Shown: piece by piece, positions 16,643 to 26,336 of the stretch | How positions within the stretch are numbered: position 1 is the stretch's first letter | How the letters are laid out: each line of letters starts with the position of its first letter | Assembly (NCBI RefSeq): GCF_000949295.1 | Contig: NZ_JXYS01000012.1 | Location: 1 to 64,000, forward strand | From: Acidithrix ferrooxidans | GTDB lineage: Bacteria > Actinomycetota > Acidimicrobiia > Acidimicrobiales > Acidimicrobiaceae | DNA length: 64,000 bases | Direction of reading: 5' to 3' | Made by a program: the position numbers and the translations under genes | The notes under the pieces: generated by a model | Database searches by the model: none | What the model saw: only the letters and a program-made list of their open reading frames with translations | Told to the model about the DNA's origin: nothing

Positions 16643-17959
16643 TTAAAGATCAGTCTGAGAAATCACCTTTAGGATCAGCTCGATCGACTCAGTAGCGAGA
16701 GCTTCGTCCCTAGCTTCGACCATAACACGTATCAAAGGCTCAGTGCCTGAAGGTCGAACCAAAACCCGGCCTGCATCACTCAATTGCTGCGCGGCTCTGG
16801 CGATCACATCTTTGACCTCTGGAGCACCAAGAACAACTTTTGGATCCCCAACACAAGCGACATTACGCAAAATCTGTGGGAATCGCACCATGGTTCTATT
16901 GGCTAACTCGCTAGCAGCGATGCCGGACTCCAAAAGAGCGCGGCTAAAGACGGCTCCGGTGAGCATTCCATCGCCGGTTGTCGCCAAATCCGCCAAGATT
17001 ATATGGCCACTCTGTTCGCCGCCTAGCACAAAACCATGCCGCTCCATAGCTTCAAATACATGGCGATCACCAACCGGCGTCTCAACCACCTCGATATTGG
17101 CTTGCGCCATGGCGATCCGAAGGCCCATATTGCTCATAACCGTTATCGCCAGACCATTATGCGACAGCAGCGAACGGCTATTCAAAAACTTAGCTAAAAC
17201 CCCTAGGATTATGTCACCATCTATAACGGAGCCGTCCTGAGCTACTGCTAATACTCGATCTGCATCTCCGTCAAACCCTAAACCCAGATCAGCCTTCTCT
17301 GCTAAAACGGTGTCAATCAAACCTTGAAGATGAGTCGAACCTGCATTTGCATTGATATTTACACCATCAGGGGAGTCGTTGATCACCACAACACTTGCAC
17401 CGTAACGCTCAAAAACCTCTCGAGCAAATCCGGATGCGGCACCATTAGCGGTATCCAAAACCAGCTTTAGTCCAACTAGCGATTGAATCAGCGGCTGAGA
17501 TGTAATATAGGTTAAATAGTCAGAGACTAGATGCGAAGCGTCATTGATGGTTCCAACACCTTCGTCGATGGCAATGCCATCTCTCACGCCACGTTCAATC
17601 TCAATCTCGGTTGCATTCGATAATTTAGCGCCTGCCGGCCCCAAAATCTTGATCCCATTGTCGTGATAGGGGTTATGGGAAGCAGAAATCACCGCGCCAG
17701 CTAGCTTCAATCTAGAGCACAGATAAGCGACTCCTGGAGAAGGAATTACCCCGAGATCCAAAACTGAGGTACCCGCAGCGGCTAAACCAGCAGAAAATGC
17801 AGCCTGCAACATGGTTCCAGAGACCCGAGTATCACGACCAACCAAAAAAGTAGAGCCAGCAATTGTATTTGCAACACTCATACCAAGACGAAGGGCGAAC
17901 TCTGAATTAAGCTCAGAGTTCGCCCTACCACGTACGCCATCCGTACCAAATTCCAACAC
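16643..17959 (-). CDS. glmM: Phosphoglucosamine mutase
   Basis: A 438-residue mutase that interconverts glucosamine-6-P and glucosamine-1-P. The phosphoserine loop 'VISASHNPYHDNGIK' holds Ser94, the metal loop is 'GFDGDADR', and the C-terminal phosphate-binding motif is 'RPSGTEPLIRVMVEA'. The start 'MLEFGTDGVRG' is canonical. It begins 6 bp after rpsI and is the third gene of rplM-rpsI-glmM. Confidence 0.97.
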   Translation of the reverse strand: MLEFGTDGVRGRANSELNSEFALRLGMSVANTIAGSTFLVGRDTRVSGTMLQAAFSAGLAAAGTSVLDLGVIPSPGVAYLCSRLKLAGAVISASHNPYHDNGIKILGPAGAKLSNATEIEIERGVRDGIAIDEGVGTINDASHLVSDYLTYITSQPLIQSLVGLKLVLDTANGAASGFAREVFERYGASVVVINDSPDGVNINANAGSTHLQGLIDTVLAEKADLGLGFDGDADRVLAVAQDGSVIDGDIILGVLAKFLNSRSLLSHNGLAITVMSNMGLRIAMAQANIEVVETPVGDRHVFEAMERHGFVLGGEQSGHIILADLATTGDGMLTGAVFSRALLESGIAASELANRTMVRFPQILRNVACVGDPKVVLGAPEVKDVIARAAQQLSDAGRVLVRPSGTEPLIRVMVEARDEALATESIELILKVISQTDL

Positions 17960-17965
17960 CGAAGA

Positions 17966-18358
17966 TTAACGCTTGGAGTACTGAGGAGCCTTGCGCGCCT
18001 TCTTGAGGCCGTATTTCTTAGATTCCTTCTCACGGGCATCGCGAGTAAGCAATCCTGCTTTCTTGAGCTGTGCTCTAAGTTCAGGATCCAACTCGACAAT
18101 AGCTCTTGCCAAACCTAGGCGAAGGGCTCCAGCTTGACCAGAGACGCCGCCGCCATTTAGGGTGACATCCACGTCATAGTTGGTCAACAAATTGGTCAGC
18201 CGAAGCGGCTCGATCGCGTGCTGGCGCAGGCTTGGAGCCCCGAAATACTCTTCGAAACTTCGCTTATTACAGGTCACAGAGCCTTCGCCTGAGCGAAGCC
18301 TAACACGAGCGACTGCACCTTTGCGACGACCTGTCGATTGAACTAATGGTATTGACAT
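17966..18358 (-). CDS. rpsI: Ribosomal protein S9
   Basis: A 130-residue uS9. '[13 protein letters not shown]' opens the fold, '[18 protein letters not shown]' is the conserved core, and the C-terminal tail ends '[12 protein letters not shown]', which reaches the P-site tRNA. It lies 16 bp downstream of rplM and is cotranscribed with it. Confidence 0.98.
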   Translation of the reverse strand: MSIPLVQSTGRRKGAVARVRLRSGEGSVTCNKRSFEEYFGAPSLRQHAIEPLRLTNLLTNYDVDVTLNGGGVSGQAGALRLGLARAIVELDPELRAQLKKAGLLTRDAREKESKKYGLKKARKAPQYSKR

Positions 18359-18374
18359 ATAATCTCTCCCCGGC

Positions 18375-18830
18375 TTAACGGTTTGCAGTGCGCGTAGCGC
18401 CTGGAATCTCTAGCGGAACTGGCATCTGGGCAGAATGCGGGTGAGTCGGCCCTGCATATACCTTCAACTTCAAATACATAGCGCGACCCAATCGGTTCTT
18501 AGGAAGCATACCCCTAATGGCCTTCTCCACGACGAAGGCAGGCTTATCAGCCATAAGGTCAGTGTATCGAGTCGTACGAAGGCCACCCGGATAACCCGAG
18601 TGATGATAGGAGAACTTTCGTTCCGCCTTGTTGGAAGTCAAAATAACCTTATCGGCGTTAATCACGATAACGTGATCACCGGTATCGAGATGTGGTGCGA
18701 AATAAGGGTTGTGCTTACCGCGCAGAATTCTGGCGACTTCGGTAGCCAAACGACCAAGGACCATGCCCTCGGCGTCGACTACGAACCACTTTCTCTCAAT
18801 TTCTGATGGCTTTGTTGAATAGGTGCGCAT
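18375..18830 (-). CDS. rplM: Ribosomal protein L13
   Basis: A 151-residue uL13, an early 50S assembly protein. The start is set at the ATG at 18830 ('[15 protein letters not shown]') because this matches the family N-terminus; a longer upstream frame to 18902 is leader. '[16 protein letters not shown]' and '[13 protein letters not shown]' are diagnostic. The roughly 100 bp to truA should hold the operon promoter. Confidence 0.97.
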   Translation of the reverse strand: MRTYSTKPSEIERKWFVVDAEGMVLGRLATEVARILRGKHNPYFAPHLDTGDHVIVINADKVILTSNKAERKFSYHHSGYPGGLRTTRYTDLMADKPAFVVEKAIRGMLPKNRLGRAMYLKLKVYAGPTHPHSAQMPVPLEIPGATRTANR

Positions 18831-18931
18831 AATCTCACTGGTTTCAAAGGTACGAATTAGATGCCTACGACAGTTTCGGTCGCATAAGACACAAAGGAAC
18901 ATTATAACAGGATTAAACGATAGCCAATCCG

Positions 18932-19792
18932 CTAATCCTCCAACCTTTTGGACATAACTCGATTGCCAACCGAAATTACAGGCCGATTCAAAAATTCAAA
19001 GCGCTCCTCAAAGCGAACCATGATAAGAAAAAGACCATACGGTGGGGCGAGATCGACTCCCTTAGAACGATCCTGTGCATCAAGAGCCCTACTGAAATCC
19101 CAAGGAGTAGCATTGCCTAGAGCGACCTTTACTAAGTAACCCACTAGAGCCCTAACCATCTGGTGACAAAAGGCATTGGCTTCAATCTCTATATGGATAT
19201 GATCGCGATCGGTCTCAAAGACGCTGACTTCACTCACACGTCGATTAAGAGAACCACCATTGGGATCGGCTCTACAAAAGGTAGCGAAATTCTTCTCACC
19301 TACCAAGTAGGATGCCGCTGCAAATAGAGCATCTCGATCGAGTGGAGAACCGATATGCCAACCCGCACGGCGCTCCATTGGCAGCGCAAAGTCGCCGGTA
19401 AGAAGACAATACCGATATCGACGGGCCACTGCGGAAAAGCGTGCATGGAAATCCTCCGGCATCGACCATACCGCACGAATAGCAATCGAGGCACTAGTGA
19501 GGCGCTCGATCGACCGCCGGAACTTATCCAAATCAATGTACTTGGGATCCTCCAGTACAACTGAGACGAACTGAGAGTTAGCATGAACGCCCCGATCAGT
19601 TCGCCCAGAAACAAACGTTCGAAAAGAGTCCCCAAGAACTGCCCTTAGTGCGGCCTCGAGATCCCCTTGCACCGTAACCTGATCGTGCTGACGCGCGTAA
19701 CCGCTAAATGCTGAGCCATCATAGGCAAACTCTATAGCCAAGTTATTGACTTCTTGTGGAAGATAGTTTCTAGGCGAAGACAACGGTCCCAC
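18932..19792 (-). CDS. truA: tRNA pseudouridine(38-40) synthase
   Basis: A 286-residue TruA. The nucleophile is Asp66 in '[10 protein letters not shown]'. '[15 protein letters not shown]', '[14 protein letters not shown]' and '[10 protein letters not shown]' are further family motifs. It lies downstream of rplQ and the rplQ terminator, before rplM, the usual actinobacterial order. Confidence 0.96.
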   Translation of the reverse strand: MGPLSSPRNYLPQEVNNLAIEFAYDGSAFSGYARQHDQVTVQGDLEAALRAVLGDSFRTFVSGRTDRGVHANSQFVSVVLEDPKYIDLDKFRRSIERLTSASIAIRAVWSMPEDFHARFSAVARRYRYCLLTGDFALPMERRAGWHIGSPLDRDALFAAASYLVGEKNFATFCRADPNGGSLNRRVSEVSVFETDRDHIHIEIEANAFCHQMVRALVGYLVKVALGNATPWDFSRALDAQDRSKGVDLAPPYGLFLIMVRFEERFEFLNRPVISVGNRVMSKRLED

Positions 19793-19895
19793 CCTTTAAA
19801 CTGATTTCACCATAAAACACTGCCACGGAGATCTCTCCAAATCCCTTAGAAACCCGCCGAAGAACCAAGCCATAGACAAAGAAAACTCAGCCAAG

Positions 19896-19936
19896 AAAAA
19901 TAGCGGATGAGGAGCTTACGCCCCAACATCCGCTAT
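19896..19936 (-). terminator. Intrinsic terminator after rplQ
   Basis: ATAGCGGATG at 19900-19909 pairs perfectly with CATCCGCTAT at 19927-19936. On the minus strand a U5 run follows (A-run 19896-19900). It closes the alpha-operon transcript before truA. Confidence 0.85.
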
Positions 19937-19966
19937 CAAAAACTCTCTAGATCACACAGAGACTTG

Positions 19967-20320
19967 TTATACCAACTCAATAATGGCCATAGGCGCATTA
20001 TCTCCTTGGCGAGGACCCTTCTTCAGGATCCGGGTATAGCCACCTTGACGCTCTGAATAACGCTCGGCGATATCAGAGATCAACTTCTGGGCCATATCCT
20101 TATCACGAAGATAGCTAGCGAGCTCACGGTGGTTAGCGAGACCCCCTCTTTTTGCCTTTGTAATAAGCTTCTCTGCCACTGGTCGTAAAGCCTTAGCTTT
20201 GGCCTCTGTAGTAGTAATCGATTCAGCTGCAAAGAGCGAAGCCGCTAGATTAGCGAGAATCGCCTTTTGATGTTTTGCGTCGCCACCAAAACGACGCCCC
20301 TGCTTAGGCCTACCGGGCAT
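19967..20320 (-). CDS. rplQ: Ribosomal protein L17
   Basis: A 117-residue bL17 ('MPGRPKQGRRFGGDAKHQ' start, 'VAEKLITKAKRGGLANHR'). It directly follows rpoA (2 bp gap), closes the rpsM-rpsK-rpsD-rpoA-rplQ unit, and is followed by a clear terminator. Confidence 0.97.
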   Translation of the reverse strand: MPGRPKQGRRFGGDAKHQKAILANLAASLFAAESITTTEAKAKALRPVAEKLITKAKRGGLANHRELASYLRDKDMAQKLISDIAERYSERQGGYTRILKKGPRQGDNAPMAIIELV

Positions 20321-20322
20321 AA

Positions 20323-21261
20323 CTAGTCCCTCTTCCTTAGTGAAAGGCCGCGCTCATTGAGTCGGCTGACAACCTCATCAAGTGACTTCTGGCCAAAGTT
20401 AGTAATCGCGAGTAGGTCGTCGGTGCTTCGCGAAAGTAGCTCACCGATCGTATTAATTTGAGCACGCTTGAGGCAGTTACGCGGACGCTCAGTCAATTCA
20501 AGATCTTCAATAGGAAGGTCAAGATCTGGTGAACGAACCTCTATAACTGGCGTCTCCGTCAAAGCAAGTCCTTGGGGTTGATCACTCATATCAGCAATCA
20601 ATCCAACCAACGACCTCAAAGTCTCTCCAGCCGAGGCCAAAGCCTCGCGTGGAGTAATTGATCCGTCGGTCTCGATATCTAAGACCAAGCGGTCGTAGTC
20701 ACGAGATCGCTCACCTGCCGTGGCAATCACCTCAACCGCTACACGACGAATTGGAGAAAAGATCGCATCCATAGGGATACGTCCAATGATTCCACTCGAA
20801 CGCGACGAATCGGCACTCTGATAGCCTTTGCCCTTATCTACCACAGCATCAAGAGCTATCCGCCCTCGATCCGACAGAGTGGCGATATGTAGATCGGGAT
20901 TAACTATCTCTAGATCAGCAGTGACCTGAAAGTCACCCGCTCTTACAATTCCGGGGCCTCTGACGTCCAGACGAATAGTAATCGCCTCGTCTACCTCAGA
21001 GCGAATCACAACGTCCTTTAAGTTAAGGATGATCTCAGTGACATCTTCTTTAACTCCGGGCAGCGTCGTAAACTCATGGAGCGCATCGTCGAAGCGAACT
21101 TCAACGAGAGCAGCACCAGGAATCGACGAGAGCAAAACCCTACGCAACGAATTACCCAAGGTATGTCCGAAACCGGGCTCCAGAGGTCCTATCGCAAATT
21201 TTTGACGACCCGCAACCTCTTCGGATGCTTCCTCAACGGCGGGTCTTTGAATAAAGAGCAT
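20323..21261 (-). CDS. rpoA: RNA polymerase alpha subunit
   Basis: A 312-residue alpha subunit. The N-terminal dimerisation domain has 'GFGHTLGNSLRRVLLSSIPG'. The linker follows 'TDGSITPREALASAGETL'. The C-terminal domain (about 240-312) has 'LELTERPRNCLKRAQINT' and 'LLAITNFGQKSLDEV', used for activator and UP-element contacts. Spacing to rpsD is 29 bp. Confidence 0.98.
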   Translation of the reverse strand: MLFIQRPAVEEASEEVAGRQKFAIGPLEPGFGHTLGNSLRRVLLSSIPGAALVEVRFDDALHEFTTLPGVKEDVTEIILNLKDVVIRSEVDEAITIRLDVRGPGIVRAGDFQVTADLEIVNPDLHIATLSDRGRIALDAVVDKGKGYQSADSSRSSGIIGRIPMDAIFSPIRRVAVEVIATAGERSRDYDRLVLDIETDGSITPREALASAGETLRSLVGLIADMSDQPQGLALTETPVIEVRSPDLDLPIEDLELTERPRNCLKRAQINTIGELLSRSTDDLLAITNFGQKSLDEVVSRLNERGLSLRKRD

Positions 21262-21290
21262 TCCTTCTCCTTAGCGCTCTTGCGAAACCT

Positions 21291-21914
21291 TTACTTGGAG
21301 TAGAGTTCGACGATTAACTGTTCGCGAACCTTGACATCAATCTGTTCACGCAGTGGTGGATTCGAAACCTCGACTTCGAAGCCAGATCCGATCGATGTCA
21401 ACCAGGCCGGGATGTGAGGGGCCTGAGATGCAATCGACTCCGTAACAACGGCAAGTTCACGAGCCGATGGCTTTAGAGCGACGATATCGCCTCGACGAAG
21501 TCTCATCGATGGGATTGTAGCCTTTCGGCCATTTACCGTCACAAAACCGTGCAAAACAAATTGCCTAGCTTGCGAACGAGATACACCCCAACCAGCACGA
21601 AATGCTATATTGTCGAGTCTCATCTCAAGCATACGCAACAAGTTCTCACCGGTAATACCATCTTGGCGTGAAGCCTCTTCGAACATATTTCGGAACTGCT
21701 TTTCCAAAACACCATAGATACGACGAGCCTTTTGCTTCTCGCGCAACTGGGTCAAGTACTCAGAACCCTGACGGGCGCGGTCACGACCGTGCTCACCAGG
21801 TGGATAATTACGCTTTTCCAGGGGGCAATGGGTATCACACTTGGAACCCTTGAGAAATAGCTTCTCACGCTCTCTTCGGCACAGACGGCACACAGGGCCT
21901 GTATATCGAGCCAC
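21291..21914 (-). CDS. rpsD: Ribosomal protein S4
   Basis: A 207-residue uS4. The N-terminus 'MARYTGPVCRLCRREREKL' and Cys31 ('KCDTHC') form a zinc-binding-type segment (Cys9, Cys12, Cys27, Cys31) kept in many bacteria. The S4 RNA-binding domain 'MRLDNIAFRAGWGVSRSQAR' follows. S4 starts 16S folding and represses its own operon in many bacteria; no leader structure was identified here. Confidence 0.97.
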   Translation of the reverse strand: MARYTGPVCRLCRREREKLFLKGSKCDTHCPLEKRNYPPGEHGRDRARQGSEYLTQLREKQKARRIYGVLEKQFRNMFEEASRQDGITGENLLRMLEMRLDNIAFRAGWGVSRSQARQFVLHGFVTVNGRKATIPSMRLRRGDIVALKPSARELAVVTESIASQAPHIPAWLTSIGSGFEVEVSNPPLREQIDVKVREQLIVELYSK

Positions 21915-21935
21915 AATAAACTCCTTTTAAACTTT

Positions 21936-22334
21936 CTAAACCCTGCGGCGCTTTTTGGGGCGACATCCATTATGGGGAGTAGGTGTCACATCGCGCACGG
22001 ACATAATCTCAATACCGGCATTAGCAATGGCGCGATGCGCTGTATCTCTACCGGAACCAGGTCCTTTGAGCAAAACATCGACACGACGCACGCCGTGTTC
22101 AGCCGCGCGCTTGGCGGCGGCTTCTGCAGCTAGTTGAGCTGCGAATGGGGTGGATTTACGGGATCCCTTGAAACCGACGTTTCCTGCGGAACCCCAAGAA
22201 ATGACGTTACCATCTGGATCTGTAATCGAAACTATGGTGTTATTAAAAGACGAATGAATATGGGCAATCCCATGAGCGATATTCTTACGCTCTTTTTTCT
22301 TTACTCTTCGCCCAGCTGGTTTTGGCTTGGCCAT
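21936..22334 (-). CDS. rpsK: Ribosomal protein S11
   Basis: A 132-residue uS11 on the 30S platform. Lys-rich start, '[16 protein letters not shown]', '[17 protein letters not shown]' and '[17 protein letters not shown]' are canonical. It lies 77 bp after rpsM and 21 bp before rpsD. Confidence 0.98.
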   Translation of the reverse strand: MAKPKPAGRRVKKKERKNIAHGIAHIHSSFNNTIVSITDPDGNVISWGSAGNVGFKGSRKSTPFAAQLAAEAAAKRAAEHGVRRVDVLLKGPGSGRDTAHRAIANAGIEIMSVRDVTPTPHNGCRPKKRRRV

Positions 22335-22411
22335 CGACGCTCCTTATAGGAATTTTCTAACTTCAAAACAAGATCTAACAGAGGTGTCACAAGCGCTCTG
22401 TTATAGGGTCA

Positions 22412-22789
22412 CTATCGCTTGACCTTCTTCTTACCAGCGACGGTCTTCTTTGGACCCTTACGCGTACGCGCATTAGTGTGGGTACGCTGACCGCGAACTG
22501 GGAGCCCCTTACGGTGACGCAGTCCTTGATAGCAGCCAATCTCCTGCTTCCTCTTGATATCTTGGGATACCTCTCTACGGAGGTCACCTTCAACCTTGAA
22601 GTTAGCGTCGATGTAGGCACGTAAACGTGCTACTTCTTCGTCGGTTAAGTTCCGAACTCGAGTGTTCAGATCTACACCGGTTGCAGCACAGATCTGCTGC
22701 GAGGTGGTCAGTCCAATTCCATAGATATAGGTCAGAGAAATCTCCAACCGCTTTTCCCTTGGAATGTCTACTCCGGCTATACGTGCCAT
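22412..22789 (-). CDS. rpsM: Ribosomal protein S13
   Basis: A 125-residue uS13 ('[19 protein letters not shown]', '[19 protein letters not shown]'). Its basic tail contacts P-site tRNA and bridges to the 50S. It starts a few bases after rpmJ. Confidence 0.98.
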   Translation of the reverse strand: MARIAGVDIPREKRLEISLTYIYGIGLTTSQQICAATGVDLNTRVRNLTDEEVARLRAYIDANFKVEGDLRREVSQDIKRKQEIGCYQGLRHRKGLPVRGQRTHTNARTRKGPKKTVAGKKKVKR

Positions 22790-22793
22790 TTAC

Positions 22794-22907
22794 CTATCCC
22801 TGTCGTTGCTTATGTCTAGGGTTTTCACAAATCACCAACACAACCCTGTGGCGGCGAATTACCTTGCATTTCTCGCAAATTGTTTTGACGCTCGGTCTTA
22901 CCTTCAT
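22794..22907 (-). CDS. rpmJ: Ribosomal protein L36 (zinc form)
   Basis: A 37-residue bL36 read directly from the minus strand ('[19 protein letters not shown]' start, ending 'NPRHKQRQG'). The zinc ligands Cys11, Cys14, Cys27 and His32 are all present. It sits in the classical infA-rpmJ-rpsM order. Confidence 0.97.
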   Translation of the reverse strand: MKVRPSVKTICEKCKVIRRHRVVLVICENPRHKQRQG

Positions 22908-22926
22908 TGCTTACTCTCTTGACTTG

Positions 22927-22958
22927 AAAATCGTCGCTCCTAATTTAGAAGCGACGAT
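22927..22958 (-). terminator. Hairpin between infA and rpmJ
   Basis: ATCGTCGCT at 22930-22938 pairs with AGCGACGAT at 22950-22958. On the minus strand it is followed by UUUUC. It is weak as a full terminator and may attenuate expression of rpmJ-rpsM-rpsK-rpsD-rpoA-rplQ relative to infA. Confidence 0.55.
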
Positions 22959-22998
22959 AGAGAATTATTTACCAATCAAAACTGGTAAGTATAGTCTC

Positions 22999-23223
22999 CT
23001 ACTTGTACCGGTATGTTATCCGGCCCCGATTGAGGTCATATGGGGTCAGTTCGATCTGCACCCGGTCACCCGGAAGAATTCGAATTCGGTGCATACGCAT
23101 CTTTCCAGAACTGTGAGCTAATACCTTATGGCCATTTTCGAGTTCAACTCGGAACATCGCATTGGGAAGGGGCTCTACCACGGTCCCTTCGAGAACAATT
23201 GCATCTTCTTTCGGCTTCGTCAG
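22999..23223 (-). CDS. infA: Translation initiation factor IF-1, apparent CTG start
   Basis: A 74-residue OB-fold factor that occupies the 30S A site. '[20 protein letters not shown]', '[13 protein letters not shown]' and '[12 protein letters not shown]' are canonical. The only in-frame codon giving the conserved N-terminus ('[14 protein letters not shown]') is CTG at 23223-23221, with AAGGAG (23235-23230) 6 bases upstream. The next usual start is GTG at 23181, which would delete 14 residues of strand 1. I chose CTG. A sequencing error changing ATG to CTG is possible. Confidence 0.9.
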   Translation of the reverse strand: MTKPKEDAIVLEGTVVEPLPNAMFRVELENGHKVLAHSSGKMRMHRIRILPGDRVQIELTPYDLNRGRITYRYK

Positions 23224-23393
23224 ATCAAACTCCTTAAATCGCTACAACCAAATCGGTTGTCAATCCCCCATAGGAGACAGCTGCACAAACTTAGGTGCAC
23301 CCTAAGATCTTGCACAGAGAGATTAGTCTAGCGTACGCCGAGATCTTTCCGGTATATCACAAAAAGAAAGGCAATCCAAAAACTAACCCCTTG

Positions 23394-24155
23394 CTAGTCC
23401 TCTAAGGTAAAGACCTCTGGACCATTATCTGTAACCGCAATCGTATGCTCGAAGTGAGCCGAGAGTGAGCCATCAGCGGTCATCACCGACCATCCATCAG
23501 CCAAAACCTTAGTATCGGCACTACCTAAATTCACCATCGGCTCAACTGCAAAGACGTTACCGGCACGAAGCTTCGGACCTGGAGATCCGGGCCAATAGTT
23601 TGGCACATTGGGCGCCTCGTGCATCGCCGTACCAATTCCGTGACCAACATACTCGCGCACTACTGCCATCTTGTTAGCTTCGACGAGATTTTGAATAGCC
23701 CGACCAATATCATGAAGGTGATTTCCGACCACCATCTCATCTATACCGGCAAACAAAGAGGCCTCAGTAACCTCAATCAGCTTCGCAGCTACCTTCGAGA
23801 TCTTTCCCACCCCAACTGTATAAGCCGAATCGCCATGATATCCTTGCCAAATGGCGCCACAGTCGATGGAGATAATATCCCCCTCGACTAATCGATAATC
23901 ACCAGGGATACCATGAACAATCATAGAATTCGGCGAAGTGCAAATAGTAGCTGGAAAACCATGGTAATTCAGAAAATTAGATTTAGCACCTCTAGCATCG
24001 ATTATCTCATGGGCTATCTTATCAATCTCGCCTGTAGTAATTCCGTCTCGAATAGCTTCGCGAGTCTTAGCGCGAATCTCTGCAACTATCTTTCCAGCTT
24101 TACGCATCTTATCAAGTTCAGCACCTGAACGACGGACCGTAGAATCCCACTTCAA
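23394..24155 (-). CDS. map: Methionine aminopeptidase type I
   Basis: A 253-residue enzyme that removes N-terminal Met. The metal ligands are Asp98 ('SIDCG'), Asp109 ('HGDSA'), His172 ('GHGIG'), Glu205 ('AVEPM') and Glu236 ('HFEHT'); His81 is the substrate-binding His. It lies between adk and infA in the standard secY-adk-map-infA order. Confidence 0.97.
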   Translation of the reverse strand: MKWDSTVRRSGAELDKMRKAGKIVAEIRAKTREAIRDGITTGEIDKIAHEIIDARGAKSNFLNYHGFPATICTSPNSMIVHGIPGDYRLVEGDIISIDCGAIWQGYHGDSAYTVGVGKISKVAAKLIEVTEASLFAGIDEMVVGNHLHDIGRAIQNLVEANKMAVVREYVGHGIGTAMHEAPNVPNYWPGSPGPKLRAGNVFAVEPMVNLGSADTKVLADGWSVMTADGSLSAHFEHTIAVTDNGPEVFTLED

Positions 24156-24210
24156 TTCGAAACCTCACGTTTAGCGATAGGGGCCTAATAAGCCAATAGG
24201 GACAAGTACT

Positions 24211-24870
24211 CTAACCTATAACGCTATCTATAGCGCTACGTATTTCCTTGTGAATCAAGTCGAAGTCGCCATCGCCAAAAACCGAAATCAACTTGCCCAA
24301 CTGGCCGTACCAATCAATCAGCGGTGCAGTCAGCTCATCATAGAGTGCCAGTCTTCTCGCGATAGCCTCTTTGGTATCATCACTGCGTTGTATGACTTCC
24401 TCACCACAGCTATCACAGCTCCAATTGCGATTTGGCCTCGAATGGATCGAATAAGTCCGACCACAGCCCACGCAAACACGTCTAGAAGACAAGCGATCCA
24501 GGACTACTTCGGTTGAGACGTCTAAGTTGATGACAACCTTCAACCCCACTGGAGCTAATGTCTCCTCCAACATCTGGGCCTGAGCCAAGGTACGGGGAAA
24601 GCCATCCAATACAAAACCATCATTTAGAGCATCACTTTGTGCAAGTCTCTCAGCTACGACGCCAACGATGATAGAGTCAGGAACCAACTCCCCACGCTCC
24701 ATAAACTCACCCGCAGCCTTACCGAAATCGGTACCTTCGCGAAGTGCAGCTCGCAGCATATCGCCTGTGGATATATGGGGGATCCCCAATACCTCGCTCA
24801 AACGAATACATTGAGTTCCCTTACCGGCGCCTTGCTTACCAAGCATGCCAATTCGATACGGCTTATCCAA
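24211..24870 (-). CDS. adk: Adenylate kinase (zinc-LID type)
   Basis: A 219-residue kinase that interconverts ATP, AMP and ADP. The P-loop GKQGAGKGT is at 11-19, 'DGFPRT' marks the AMP site, and the LID carries four Cys (133, 136, 152, 155) for structural zinc. A long LID and Gram-positive-type zinc site are usual here. It follows secY by about 40 bp. Confidence 0.97.
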   Translation of the reverse strand: MDKPYRIGMLGKQGAGKGTQCIRLSEVLGIPHISTGDMLRAALREGTDFGKAAGEFMERGELVPDSIIVGVVAERLAQSDALNDGFVLDGFPRTLAQAQMLEETLAPVGLKVVINLDVSTEVVLDRLSSRRVCVGCGRTYSIHSRPNRNWSCDSCGEEVIQRSDDTKEAIARRLALYDELTAPLIDWYGQLGKLISVFGDGDFDLIHKEIRSAIDSVIG

Positions 24871-24910
24871 CCCCTTGCCCCCTAAATTCTAAAATATGCA
24901 CCCAAAGATG

Positions 24911-26206
24911 CTACTTAAGAAAGCCGTCGTAATTTCGCATCGAAAGCTGAGAATCGACCTGCTTCATAGTCTCTAACGCGACACCAACGGCAATCAACAA
25001 TGTCGTACCTGCAAAAGGATATCCCGTTACATGCCATAGTGCCAAAGCGATAGCGGGTACTAATGCAACCGCCGCCAAAAAGAGCGAGCCAGGGAAGGTG
25101 ATCCGATTGAGGATCTTAGCCAAGTAACGCTCTGTCGGCGCACCTGGACGGATACCTGGGATAAAACCGCTTTGCTTTCGAATAATATCGGCTTGTTGAT
25201 ATGGATCAAATGCCACCTGCACATAGAAGAAGGTGAACATGACTATCAAGATACCGTAGCTAATAATGTAATAAAAGCTGGTGGCAGAGACCAAATGGTT
25301 ATTCACAAAGGTTCTAAAGCCGGCCCACGGGATAATATTCGTCAAAAGAACCGGAAAATACAAAATAGATGATGCAAAGATGATAGGAATAACGCCAGCC
25401 TGATTGACCTTGAGCGGAATATGAGTGCTTCCACCGCCATACATATTACGACCAACTACACGCTTAGCAAAGGTAACAGGAATCCTACGCTGGCCCTGTT
25501 CTACAAAGACGATAGCGACCAAGATTATAAGCGCAAGGACAACGATAACGCCGAACTTAAAGCCACCAGCCTGAGCAAGAATCGCATGGCCACCGCTAGG
25601 AATACCAGCCACGACATTGGCAAAGATGATGATCGACATACCTTGACCGATTCCACGCTGTGTAATCAACTCACCTAACCACATAACCAAGGCAGTACCC
25701 GCCGTAAAGGTGAGGACGATGAAGAGAACCCTCGCAATGGTAAAACTAGGAATTAGATCGATCTGCTGACCGTTAGGCAAAAATCCAGCACCACCATTGT
25801 GAAAGACAAAGGCTAAACCAGTTCCTTGGAGGATCGCTAGAACAATGGTGAGATAACGGGTAGTTTGCGTCAGCTTCTTTTCGCCAACTGGTCCTTGATC
25901 ACGCCACTCTTCGAACTTAGGGATAACAGTCGTCAACAACTGGATGATGATCGAGGAGGTGATATAGGGCATAATCCCAAGGCCGAAGATGGCAAAGCGG
26001 GTCAGAGCGCCACCAGAAAAAAGGTTTAAAAACCCAAGGACTCCGCTACCAGAGGCAGATGTCTCCAACTGCTTAAGTGCCGCGAAGTCAATACCAGGTA
26101 CTGGTAAATTCGCGCCCAACTGATAGACCGCAATGATCATCAGCGTAAAAAGAACTTTATTGCGCAAGTCTGCGACTTTGAAGATGTTTTTCAAACTGCC
26201 AAGCAC
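24911..26206 (-). CDS. secY: Protein translocase subunit SecY
   Basis: A 431-residue, ten-helix channel protein. 'LGIMPYITSSIIIQLLT' is the lateral-gate helix 2 region and 'FVEQGQRRIPV' and 'IRPGAPTERYL' are the cytosolic loops that bind ribosome and SecA. It is separated from rplO by two terminator-like hairpins, so it probably has its own promoter between 26207 and 26310. Confidence 0.97.
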   Translation of the reverse strand: MLGSLKNIFKVADLRNKVLFTLMIIAVYQLGANLPVPGIDFAALKQLETSASGSGVLGFLNLFSGGALTRFAIFGLGIMPYITSSIIIQLLTTVIPKFEEWRDQGPVGEKKLTQTTRYLTIVLAILQGTGLAFVFHNGGAGFLPNGQQIDLIPSFTIARVLFIVLTFTAGTALVMWLGELITQRGIGQGMSIIIFANVVAGIPSGGHAILAQAGGFKFGVIVVLALIILVAIVFVEQGQRRIPVTFAKRVVGRNMYGGGSTHIPLKVNQAGVIPIIFASSILYFPVLLTNIIPWAGFRTFVNNHLVSATSFYYIISYGILIVMFTFFYVQVAFDPYQQADIIRKQSGFIPGIRPGAPTERYLAKILNRITFPGSLFLAAVALVPAIALALWHVTGYPFAGTTLLIAVGVALETMKQVDSQLSMRNYDGFLK

Positions 26207-26307
26207 TTAACGACTCACCTACCATTCATAAGGCTCTTACGTACAATTGGACCCAAGCCTAGCTATCCCATACTAGTCAATGGCGAAAAGATTCCATAGA
26301 GACTCTT

Positions 26308-26328
26308 AAAAAACCCATGAAACTGGGT
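26308..26328 (-). terminator. Second hairpin downstream of rplO
   Basis: ACCCA (26313-26317) and TGGGT (26324-26328) form a short stem. On the minus strand a U6 run follows (A-run 26308-26313). The stem is weak alone but in tandem with the one at 26337-26373. Confidence 0.5.
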
Positions 26329-26336
26329 CCGAAACT

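Noticed and set aside
16743-17240. Plus-strand 165-residue frame opposite glmM
   Set aside because: Antisense shadow of a clearly conserved gene.
22627-23121. Plus-strand 164-residue frame across rpsM, rpmJ and infA
   Set aside because: It spans three well-supported minus-strand genes; not conserved protein text.
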